A stretch of 16,741 nt of DNA from Bacteroidales bacterium (lineage in GTDB: Bacteria > Bacteroidota > Bacteroidia > Bacteroidales > Paludibacteraceae): positions 1 to 16,741 of the forward strand of contig JAGHSG010000155.1 in the NCBI GenBank assembly GCA_018066005.1, read 5' to 3'. Both the position numbers and the translations under genes were made by a program. The notes beneath the pieces were generated by a model, which was given only the letters and a program-made list of their open reading frames with translations, made no database searches and was not told the DNA's origin. The first letter of the stretch is position 1. The number at the start of each line of letters is the position of its first letter. Below are positions 1 through 7,408 of the stretch, one piece after another.

Positions 1-9
1 AATCGGCTG

Positions 10-41
10 CAAAGATACAATTTTTTTTTGATATACGCAAT
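10..41 (-). promoter_or_regulatory. Probable leftward Bacteroidetes promoter for a gene left of the window
   Basis: Read on the minus strand, positions 17-10 are TATCTTTG, an exact match to the Bacteroidetes -7 element TAnnTTTG. Twenty bases upstream, at 41-38, is ATTG, three of four bases matching the -33 element TTTG. The spacing is the family's usual 19-21 bp. Transcription would start at or just beyond the left edge, so the gene served is not visible. That a leftward gene exists is inference. Confidence 0.55.
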
Positions 42-67
42 ATTTTTCATATTTTTTTTCAAAAAAA

Positions 68-99
68 TTTGGTTATGTCAATATCTTTTCTTAATTTTG
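68..99 (+). promoter_or_regulatory. recQ promoter, Bacteroidetes primary sigma type
   Basis: TTTG at 68-71 is followed after exactly 20 bp by TAATTTTG at 92-99, a perfect match to the -33/-7 consensus (TTTG, 19-21 bp, TAnnTTTG) of the Bacteroidetes primary sigma factor. The transcript should begin near 105-107, leaving a leader of about 33 nt before the ATG at 139. It is the only clear promoter seen ahead of the ten gapless genes up to 14478, so it may drive all of them; internal promoters were not exhaustively excluded. The remaining sequence at 1-67 is T- and A-tract rich, with a run of T then A at 52-67. Confidence 0.8.
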
Positions 100-138
100 C
101 ACTAAATTTAGTTGAAAAAGCTGTTACTAATACAATAT

Positions 139-2322
139 ATGGTTACACACGAAGAATTAATCGCTGCTTTGCAGTATCATTTCGGTTTTGACAATTTCAA
201 AGGAAACCAAGAAGCCATTATCCTTAATCTAATGACGGGGAAAGACACATTTGTACTGATGCCCACCGGCGGAGGTAAGAGTTTGTGCTATCAGTTGCCG
301 GCCTTATTGATGGAAGGAGTCGCCATTGTAGTCAGTCCGTTGATTGCTCTTATGAAGAATCAAGTGGATGCCATGCGCAATTACTCCGAAGAAGACGGTG
401 TGGCTCACTTTATCAACTCTTCCCTATCCAGACCGGAGATCGCTGCTGTAAAAGAGGATATTCTATCCGGTAAAACGAAGTTGTTATACTTGGCTCCCGA
501 ATCACTCAACAAAACGGAGAATATTGATTTTTTGCAAGGAATAAAAGTTAGTTTTTATGCCGTAGATGAGGCCCATTGTATCTCCGAATGGGGACACGAT
601 TTCCGTCCTGAATACAGACGCATCCAAGCCATGACGGAGCGCATAGGACGTGCTCCCATCGTAGCACTTACCGCCACCGCCACGCCCAAAGTTCAACATG
701 ACATTCAGAAGAACCTTGGCATGATGGATGCAGAAGTATTCAAATCCAGTTTTAACAGACCGAATTTATACTACGAGGTACGTCAGAAAACAGACGATGT
801 GGATAAAGACCTGATTCGTTATATTCGTTCTATGAACGGTAAGTCCGGCATCGTGTATTGTTTAGCCCGTAAAGAGGTGGAGGATTTGGCAGAAACACTC
901 CGTGTAAACAATATATCTGCCTTGCCCTACCATGCAGGAATGGAGGCAGCCGAGCGGACCGCCAATCAAGATGCTTTCCTGATGGAACGTTGTCAGGTGA
1001 TTGTGGCTACTATTGCATTTGGTATGGGTATAGACAAACCGGATGTGCGTTTTGTGGTTCACTATGACATACCCAAATCATTGGAAGGATATTATCAGGA
1101 GACCGGTCGCGCCGGACGTGACGGAGGAGAGGGACAATGTATTTGCTACTATTCTCCGAAAGATATTGAGCGACTGCGCAAATTCCAACAAGGCAAACCG
1201 GTAGCAGAACAAGAAATAAGCAACCAACTGCTGTTTGAAACACAAAGTTATGCCGAGTCACCCATTTGCCGCCGCCGGTTGTTGCTCCACTATTTTGGAG
1301 AAGATTACGAAGAGGATAATTGTGGCAATTGCGATAATTGTAAAAAACAGTACCACATGGTTGATGAAGGCGAGTTGTTAGGCATTATTATGGAAACTAT
1401 CCTGCAATTGGGTGAGACTTTCCATGCCGAACATATCGTGGATATCATGCACGGTACGACGACAGCCGCCGTACGCTCCTATCATCACGATGATTTGGAG
1501 AATTTCGGTTGTGCAGAAGACGAAGACGAGAATGTGTTGCATGCTATTATTCGTCAAGCCATGCTGGCCGGTTATTTGAAGAAAGATATCGAATCCTACG
1601 GCGATTTGAAGATAACTCCCGAAGGCCGCAAATGGATGAAACGTCCCGGTCGTTTTGAAGTGCCTATTGAGCAACATAGCGAGGATGATGACGACGAAAT
1701 GGAAGCAGCCATGGTTGGAAGTGCCGCCGCGGATGAAGTGCTCTTCTCCATTTTGAAGGACATGCGCAAGAAATTGAGCAAGAAATTGGATGTTCCTCCC
1801 TTTGTTATTTTCCAAGACCCATCTCTGGAAGCTATGGCAACTTCCTACCCCATTACTATGGAAGAATTGCAAAATATCCCGGGTGTCGGTGCCGGTAAGG
1901 CCAAACGCTACGGTGACGAGTTCTTGAAAGTCATCAAAGAATATGTCGATGAAAACGAGATTATTCGTCCCGAAGACCTACGTTTCCGTACCAAGGCCAA
2001 AGACTCTACTCGCAAAATAAGCATTATTCAAGCTATTGACCGCCGAGTGGCATTGGATGATTTGGCAGAGAGCAAGGGTATGTCCATGGATGAGATGTTG
2101 GAGGAGATAGAAGCCATCGTGTATAGCGGTACCAAGCTCAACATCAATTACTTTATTGACGAAGTCGTAGATCCCGATGAAAAGAACGAAATAATTGATT
2201 ACTTCAAAAATGCGGAAAACGATAATATCAAACTAGCCATGAAAGAATTAGGCGAGGATGATTATGACGAGTTGCATGTTCGTTTGGTACGAATCAAATT
2301 CCACTCTGACCTTGGAAACTAA
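139..2322 (+). CDS. recQ: ATP-dependent DNA helicase RecQ
   Basis: A 727-aa superfamily 2 3'-5' DNA helicase acting in recombination and replication-fork repair in the cytoplasm. Domains in order: motif 0 (F20, Q24), Walker A TGGGKS at 43-48, DEAH box at 143-146 followed by the RecQ aromatic-rich loop (CISEWGHDFRP), the second RecA lobe with motif VI QETGRAGRDG at 320-329, and a zinc-binding set C377, C395, C398, C401. A winged-helix region follows, then an acidic linker and an HRDC domain at about 528-605. A further C-terminal helical segment of about 110 aa resembles the HTH extension of Bacteroidetes RecQ. The ATG at 139 is preferred over a TTG at 112, which lies only about 6 nt from the predicted transcription start and would add nine residues. 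It is the first gene of the chain; its 3' end overlaps rimO. Confidence 0.96.
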   Translation: MVTHEELIAALQYHFGFDNFKGNQEAIILNLMTGKDTFVLMPTGGGKSLCYQLPALLMEGVAIVVSPLIALMKNQVDAMRNYSEEDGVAHFINSSLSRPEIAAVKEDILSGKTKLLYLAPESLNKTENIDFLQGIKVSFYAVDEAHCISEWGHDFRPEYRRIQAMTERIGRAPIVALTATATPKVQHDIQKNLGMMDAEVFKSSFNRPNLYYEVRQKTDDVDKDLIRYIRSMNGKSGIVYCLARKEVEDLAETLRVNNISALPYHAGMEAAERTANQDAFLMERCQVIVATIAFGMGIDKPDVRFVVHYDIPKSLEGYYQETGRAGRDGGEGQCICYYSPKDIERLRKFQQGKPVAEQEISNQLLFETQSYAESPICRRRLLLHYFGEDYEEDNCGNCDNCKKQYHMVDEGELLGIIMETILQLGETFHAEHIVDIMHGTTTAAVRSYHHDDLENFGCAEDEDENVLHAIIRQAMLAGYLKKDIESYGDLKITPEGRKWMKRPGRFEVPIEQHSEDDDDEMEAAMVGSAAADEVLFSILKDMRKKLSKKLDVPPFVIFQDPSLEAMATSYPITMEELQNIPGVGAGKAKRYGDEFLKVIKEYVDENEIIRPEDLRFRTKAKDSTRKISIIQAIDRRVALDDLAESKGMSMDEMLEEIEAIVYSGTKLNINYFIDEVVDPDEKNEIIDYFKNAENDNIKLAMKELGEDDYDELHVRLVRIKFHSDLGN

Positions 2323-3646
2323 AAAGCGAATAGACATATTGACACTCGGTTGCTCGAAGAACTTGGTAGATTCGGAGCGGCTGATGGCCCGACTAGAAAA
2401 TGCGGGATATAAATGTTATCACGATGCTGACCGGCCAACGGGACGTATTGTCATCATCAATACCTGTGGATTCATCGGAGATGCCAAAGAGGAAAGTATC
2501 AATACTATTTTACAATTCGCCCAACGCAAAACGGCAGGTAAAGTAGATAAATTGTATGTTATGGGGTGCCTCAGTCAACGCTATCTGCACGATTTGGAAG
2601 ACGAGATACCGGAAGTGGATAAATGGTTCGGTAAGTTTGACTTTATGAAGATTGTGGAAGAAGTAGAAAGGCAAAAGGCGGAAGGTAAAAAACAAAAGGC
2701 GGAAGGATTTGAGCGGAAACTGACGACACCTAAGCATTACGCCTACTTGAAGATAAGCGAAGGCTGCAACCGATTCTGTTCCTACTGCGCCATCCCCTTG
2801 ATTACAGGCAGACACACGTCCAGGGCAAAAGAAGACATATTGAGCGAGGCCCGGTGGTTAGTTGGACAGGGGGTAAAGGAAATAAATGTCATCGCACAGG
2901 ATTTGAGCAGTTACGGACTGGATTTGTACGGGCATCATGCCTTAGCCGAATTAGTGGATGAATTGGCGCAAATAGACGGTATATATTGGATTCGGTTACA
3001 CTATGCCTACCCGACCGATTTTCCCGATGAACTCTTGGAAATTATGGCGAAGCATAAAAATGTGTGCAAATACTTGGATATTGCATTACAACATTGTACC
3101 ACGCACATGCTGACCCAAATGCGCAGGCACATTACAAGCGAGGAGCAGGACGCTCTAATTGCACACATTCGTGAGAAGGTACCCGGCATACATATCAGGA
3201 CGACCCTTATGGTAGGGCATCCGGGAGAGACGGAGGAAGACTTCGAACAATTATGCCAATGGACCCGAAAAATGCGTTTTGAGCGCATGGGTGCTTTTGC
3301 ATACAGCGAGGAAGAGGGGACATACGCCGCTCAACATTATACAGACGATGTTCCCGATGAAATCAAGCAAAAACGATTATCCCGATTAATGGATATACAA
3401 CAAGCCATTTCCGCCGAGTTACAAGAGGAAAAAGTGGGAAAGGTATTGACGGTTTTGGTAGATAGAGAGGAAACTGATTATTGGGTGGGCAGAACAGAAT
3501 ATGACTCACCGGAAGTAGATTGCGAAGTACTGATACAAAAAGAGAATCACAATATAATAAAAACAGGCGATTTCATCGAAGTAAAGATTGAACGAGCCGA
3601 AGAATTTGACCTATATGGAAAACAAGTTAACATGGGTAGAGCTTAA
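2312..3646 (+). CDS. rimO: Ribosomal protein S12 methylthiotransferase RimO
   Basis: A radical-SAM methylthiotransferase that adds a methylthio group to an aspartate of ribosomal protein S12. An N-terminal UPF0004 domain carries the three cluster cysteines C14 (LGCSKN), C52 (NTCGF) and C86 (MGCLS). The radical-SAM core has CxxxCxxC at C152, C156 and C159. A TRAM RNA-binding domain fills about the last 70 residues. The LGCSKN and NTCGFIGDAKEES signatures favour RimO over MiaB. The start is uncertain: TTG at 2312 gives 444 aa and an N-terminus like other RimO proteins (METKKRIDILTLGCSKN), whereas the ATGs at 2258, 2264 and 2276 would add 12-18 residues unlike the family. The gene overlaps the recQ end by 11 bp. 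The linker between the first two domains contains a QKAEG duplication. Confidence 0.95.
   Translation: METKKRIDILTLGCSKNLVDSERLMARLENAGYKCYHDADRPTGRIVIINTCGFIGDAKEESINTILQFAQRKTAGKVDKLYVMGCLSQRYLHDLEDEIPEVDKWFGKFDFMKIVEEVERQKAEGKKQKAEGFERKLTTPKHYAYLKISEGCNRFCSYCAIPLITGRHTSRAKEDILSEARWLVGQGVKEINVIAQDLSSYGLDLYGHHALAELVDELAQIDGIYWIRLHYAYPTDFPDELLEIMAKHKNVCKYLDIALQHCTTHMLTQMRRHITSEEQDALIAHIREKVPGIHIRTTLMVGHPGETEEDFEQLCQWTRKMRFERMGAFAYSEEEGTYAAQHYTDDVPDEIKQKRLSRLMDIQQAISAELQEEKVGKVLTVLVDREETDYWVGRTEYDSPEVDCEVLIQKENHNIIKTGDFIEVKIERAEEFDLYGKQVNMGRA
2672..2706 (+). repeat. 14-bp direct repeat inside rimO
   Basis: CAAAAGGCGGAAGG occurs at 2672-2685 and again identically at 2693-2706, with a 21-bp period. 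The period is a multiple of three, so both copies are read in the same frame as QKAEG in the linker between the UPF0004 and radical-SAM domains. It looks like a local duplication tolerated in a flexible linker. Confidence 0.9.
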
Positions 3647-4661
3647 GAAAGCAGTCGCCCGCCAAACAGGCCTGACAGAAAAAGATGTCAACATCCTATT
3701 GACAACATGGATTGACGAAATGGCTGCCGCTCTGCAACGAGGGGAAGAATTGCATATCAATGGTTTGGGAACTTTTAAGATTAAAGAGATCAAGCCACGA
3801 AAGAGTGTGAATGTGACCACCGGAGAACCAATCATTTTGCCCGCCGGTCGCAAGTTGACTTATATGATGGCTGCCAATATGATTGATGAGTTGAATGACA
3901 AAACGCCCGTTCGCACAGAAGTGGGTGTTGACCCCATTCAAAAATTAAGCGAGCAAGCCGATGAAATCGTAGATATTTTGGCAGACTTGGGACAAATACC
4001 ACAAGCAGAAGCAGAAGCCGAAAAGCAGGAGCCACAGCAGCAAGATGAGTACAAACCGGAGCCAAAGCCCGCGGTTATACCGGAATACAAGATAGAGCCG
4101 AAAGTGGAGCCGAAAGAAGAAAAAGAGGAAGAGCAAGATAAGAAAAAACATCTCTGGTTAACGGCACTTATCACGATATTGGTGTTTGTATTGTTAGTTA
4201 TCGGATTGTTTTATTTTTTCCAATACAAAATAACCAATTGGTTGAACGATTTGAGAGAGAAAGCTGAGATGGTAGATGAAATACCTGAAATAACCGAGTC
4301 GGCTACTGTCGTTCCGTTTCAGGAAGACACCGTGAGTGATACCATTCCAGAAGAAGTAAATACGACTGAGGATGAGCAAGTGAGTGCAACTGTCCGCCCT
4401 GAAGAATATACCGATTTCATCGGGACAGAAGAGATGCATCAAGATAGCCGGTTGTCTTGGATGGCTTATCGCTATTACGGTAAAAAAGACTTGTGGGTTT
4501 TCATTTATGACGCCAACAAGGACCATATCAAAGACCCCAATTCTATTCCGGTAGGCACTTCTATTCGTATTCCAAAATTGGATGAAGATGTTCTGCAATT
4601 AGCCACTCCGGAAATACAAGCGCAAGTGAAACAAATGGCTGATGAATTCTTGAAAAAATAA
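3615..4661 (+). CDS. Membrane-anchored HU-type DNA-binding protein with C-terminal LysM domain
   Basis: A 348-aa protein with three parts. Residues 1-95 form an HU/IHF fold: helical dimer half, the GLGTF turn at 50-54, then a basic beta arm (IKPRKSVNVTTGE) and closing helix. Residues about 100-178 are a charged, proline-rich linker with E-P-K repeats ending in KKK. Residues 180-202 are one strongly hydrophobic membrane helix. After an acidic segment, residues about 278-320 match LysM (L-S-x-x-A-x-x-Y-Y-G...W...I-Y-x-A-N...DP-x-x-I-P-x-G-T...IP). Lysines before the helix and acids after it predict the HU part in the cytoplasm and LysM outside, in the periplasm, where LysM usually binds peptidoglycan. 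The inferred role is tethering DNA to the envelope; no function is proven here. ATG 3615 is chosen over TTG 3588 because it begins at the HU fold. It overlaps the rimO end by 32 bp and ends 2 bp before uvrA. Confidence 0.88.
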   Translation: MENKLTWVELKKAVARQTGLTEKDVNILLTTWIDEMAAALQRGEELHINGLGTFKIKEIKPRKSVNVTTGEPIILPAGRKLTYMMAANMIDELNDKTPVRTEVGVDPIQKLSEQADEIVDILADLGQIPQAEAEAEKQEPQQQDEYKPEPKPAVIPEYKIEPKVEPKEEKEEEQDKKKHLWLTALITILVFVLLVIGLFYFFQYKITNWLNDLREKAEMVDEIPEITESATVVPFQEDTVSDTIPEEVNTTEDEQVSATVRPEEYTDFIGTEEMHQDSRLSWMAYRYYGKKDLWVFIYDANKDHIKDPNSIPVGTSIRIPKLDEDVLQLATPEIQAQVKQMADEFLKK

Positions 4662-4663
4662 TT

Positions 4664-7408
4664 TTGAACGATTCTTTTATTCATATTCAAGGGGCACGGA
4701 CACATAACCTAAAAAATGTGTCTGTAGATATACCCCGTAACAAGTTAACCGTCATAACAGGAGTCAGCGGTTCGGGTAAATCGTCCCTTGCTTTTGACAC
4801 ACTCTATGCCGAAGGACAGCGCCGATATGTAGAGAGTTTGTCTTCATACGCTCGCCAGTTTTTAGGTCGTATGCAAAAACCGGATGTGGATAAGATAGAA
4901 GGTATTCCCCCTGCTATTGCCATTCAGCAAAAGACCATCTCACATAACCCCCGTTCTACCGTCGGCACTGTTACGGAGATATATGAATACCTTAAATTAT
5001 TATACGCGCGCGCAGGACACACCTACTCCCCCACCAGCCATCACGAAGTTCGCCGACATAGTATCTCGGACGTAGTACGAGCCATGGAAAAACTGCCGAT
5101 GAACACACGACTTTTTCTATTGGCTCCCATTCATATAAGTGAAGAGCGTTCGTTGCAAGAGCAGTTACGTATATGGATAGAACAAGGTTTTTCCAGATTA
5201 TATAACACAACCGATAAGGAAAGTATTTATATATCGGAAGTTACAGGTTCGGCGTTGAAAGAAGATACCTATTTGTTGGTTGACCGACTCATTGTAGATC
5301 ACGAGCAAGCCACTTCCAACCGATTTGCCGATTCTGTTCAGACGGCATTCTTTGAGGGCAAAGGTGCTTGCGCATTATGGTGGACTGCTGATAATCAGCA
5401 ATATACGTTAGACGCTTTCTCCACACGCTTTGAAGAAGACGGCATCACCTTTATTGAGCCAACCGAACACCTGTTTGATTTTAACAACCCCCTTGGTGCT
5501 TGCCCTCGTTGTAACGGATTCGGTAATACGACGGGTATAGACGTGGATTTAGTTATCCCAGACAAAAGCAAATCTATTTACGAAGGTGCTATTGCCTGTT
5601 GGCACGGAGAGACGATGCATGTTTGGAACGATGCGCTCATCTATTCTGCCGATAAATTCGGATTCCCCATCCATACCCCGTATTATGCCCTAAGCAGAGA
5701 GCAGAAAGAACTGATTTGGAGAGGAAACGAATATTTTCGCGGACTGAATGATTTCTTTATAGAATTGGAATCCAAGCAGTATAGCAAGATGCAGTACCGT
5801 ATCCTGCTTAATCGCTACAAAGGTAAAGCCGCTTGCCCCGAATGTGCAGGTTTGCGGTTGCGCAAAGAGGCATCTTACGTACAAGTCGGAGGAAAAAATA
5901 TTCAAGAATTGATACAAATGCCGGTGTCCGAGCTAACGCGTTGGTTTAACACATTAGTTTTGGAAGACCGAGATATCGTTGCAGCCACCCCTTTACTCAA
6001 GGAGATTCGCACTCGTCTACATTTCTTAAGCGAAGTCGGATTGGATTATCTCACCCTCAATCGTGGGGCCAACACCCTATCCGGAGGAGAAAGTCAACGT
6101 ATCAATCTCAGCAAATCGTTAGGTAGTAGTCTGGTCGGCTCTTTGTATGTTTTGGATGAACCTTCTATCGGTTTGCATGCCCGGGATACGGAACGGCTCA
6201 TTCAAGCCCTAAAAGAATTACGGGATATACACAACACAATTGTCGTAGTGGAGCATGATTTAGACATTCAACGGGCTGCTGACTACTTGATAGAAATAGG
6301 TCCTAATGCCGGGCAATGGGGAGGAGAAATTGTTTATCAAGGTGTACCCAAACAAGAAAACATTCCATACGAAGTGCCTACTTCCAGACGAATATGGAAT
6401 AACTATATTGAGATACGCGGAGCATCTGAGAATAACCTCAAGAACTTAACCGTCCGCTTCCCGCTAAATGTAATGACTGTCATCACAGGTGTCAGCGGTT
6501 CGGGTAAGTCTTCGTTGGTCAGCCGTGTGTTGTACCCCGCTTTGAAAAGATTTTATGGTGGTGTCATCGACCACGCCGGCGACTTTGGCAGTTTGGGCGG
6601 ATCGTTGATAATGCTGAAAAACGTCGAATTCATCGATCAAAACCCCTTAAGTCGTTCCAGCCGCTCCAATCCTGTCACCTATCTCAAAGCATACGACGAA
6701 ATACGTCAGTTATTTGCGGAACAGCAGTTGGCACAACAATTGCGTTTCACACCGGCTCATTTCTCCTTCAATACACCCGGAGGACGATGCGAGATGTGCA
6801 AAGGAGAAGGCACTATTACCATTGAGATGCAATTCATGGCAGACCTTATTCTGCCTTGTGAGCATTGCCACGGGAAGCGCTTCCAACGCGATGTTTTGGA
6901 CGTCTTATACCGCGACAAGTCCATCTACGACATATTGGAAATGACGGTAGATGAAGCCATTACCTTCTTCTCCGAAGACAAGCGTTGTGCCAAGATAGTG
7001 CGCCGTTTACGTCCCTTACAAAATGTCGGTTTAGGATATATCAAACTGGGGCAGTCGTCTTCAACCCTTTCCGGAGGAGAGAGCCAGCGTGTCAAATTGG
7101 CATCTTTCCTCAGTGAAGACAATGGTCAAGCTACCCTTTTCATCTTTGATGAGCCAACCACAGGATTGAGTTTGAAAGATATTCAGGTGTTACTCAAAGC
7201 CATGAACGAACTCGTCGCCCGCGGACACACTATTCTTATTATTGAGCATAACCCTGCCGTCATTTTAGCAGCCGACCATATCATAGACCTCAGTCCGGAA
7301 GGCGGAGATAACGGCGGCTTTATTGTGGCAGAAGGTACACCCAAAGATATTATGAATTGCCCCGAGTCATACACCGGTCAATACTTAAAGAATTATGATA
7401 AGCGTTGA
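4664..7408 (+). CDS. uvrA: Excinuclease ABC subunit A (UvrA)
   Basis: The 914-aa damage-recognition ATPase of nucleotide excision repair, which works with UvrB and UvrC in the cytoplasm. It has the duplicated ABC architecture: Walker A GVSGSGKSS at 33-41 and again at about 609-617, ABC signatures TLSGGESQR in both halves, and Walker B segments LYVLDEPSIGLH and LFIFDEPTTGLS. The second zinc module is complete (CEMC...CEHC), but the first retains only the C280/C283 pair, its upstream CxxC being absent. The start is a TTG at 4664. No ATG, GTG or TTG start lies between it and an in-frame stop at 4643, and translation from it gives the family's N-terminus (IHIQGARTHNLKN). It begins 2 bp after the HU-LysM stop and overlaps the next gene by 14 bp, suggesting coupled translation. 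Length is close to the usual 930-940 aa. Confidence 0.96.
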   Translation: MNDSFIHIQGARTHNLKNVSVDIPRNKLTVITGVSGSGKSSLAFDTLYAEGQRRYVESLSSYARQFLGRMQKPDVDKIEGIPPAIAIQQKTISHNPRSTVGTVTEIYEYLKLLYARAGHTYSPTSHHEVRRHSISDVVRAMEKLPMNTRLFLLAPIHISEERSLQEQLRIWIEQGFSRLYNTTDKESIYISEVTGSALKEDTYLLVDRLIVDHEQATSNRFADSVQTAFFEGKGACALWWTADNQQYTLDAFSTRFEEDGITFIEPTEHLFDFNNPLGACPRCNGFGNTTGIDVDLVIPDKSKSIYEGAIACWHGETMHVWNDALIYSADKFGFPIHTPYYALSREQKELIWRGNEYFRGLNDFFIELESKQYSKMQYRILLNRYKGKAACPECAGLRLRKEASYVQVGGKNIQELIQMPVSELTRWFNTLVLEDRDIVAATPLLKEIRTRLHFLSEVGLDYLTLNRGANTLSGGESQRINLSKSLGSSLVGSLYVLDEPSIGLHARDTERLIQALKELRDIHNTIVVVEHDLDIQRAADYLIEIGPNAGQWGGEIVYQGVPKQENIPYEVPTSRRIWNNYIEIRGASENNLKNLTVRFPLNVMTVITGVSGSGKSSLVSRVLYPALKRFYGGVIDHAGDFGSLGGSLIMLKNVEFIDQNPLSRSSRSNPVTYLKAYDEIRQLFAEQQLAQQLRFTPAHFSFNTPGGRCEMCKGEGTITIEMQFMADLILPCEHCHGKRFQRDVLDVLYRDKSIYDILEMTVDEAITFFSEDKRCAKIVRRLRPLQNVGLGYIKLGQSSSTLSGGESQRVKLASFLSEDNGQATLFIFDEPTTGLSLKDIQVLLKAMNELVARGHTILIIEHNPAVILAADHIIDLSPEGGDNGGFIVAEGTPKDIMNCPESYTGQYLKNYDKR

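Noticed and set aside
112..138. TTG start nine codons upstream of the recQ ATG
   Set aside because: It would start about 6 nt after the predicted transcription start and adds residues not expected for RecQ.
1378..1872. Open frame of 164 codons on the minus strand within recQ
   Set aside because: It lies opposite well-conserved RecQ zinc, winged-helix and HRDC coding sequence, and its translation has no recognisable domain or plausible promoter; it is a shadow of recQ.
4765..6508. Seventeen-base identical sequence at two places in uvrA (4764 and 6491 regions)
   Set aside because: Both copies encode the Walker A motif of the duplicated ATPase halves, so identity is explained by protein conservation.
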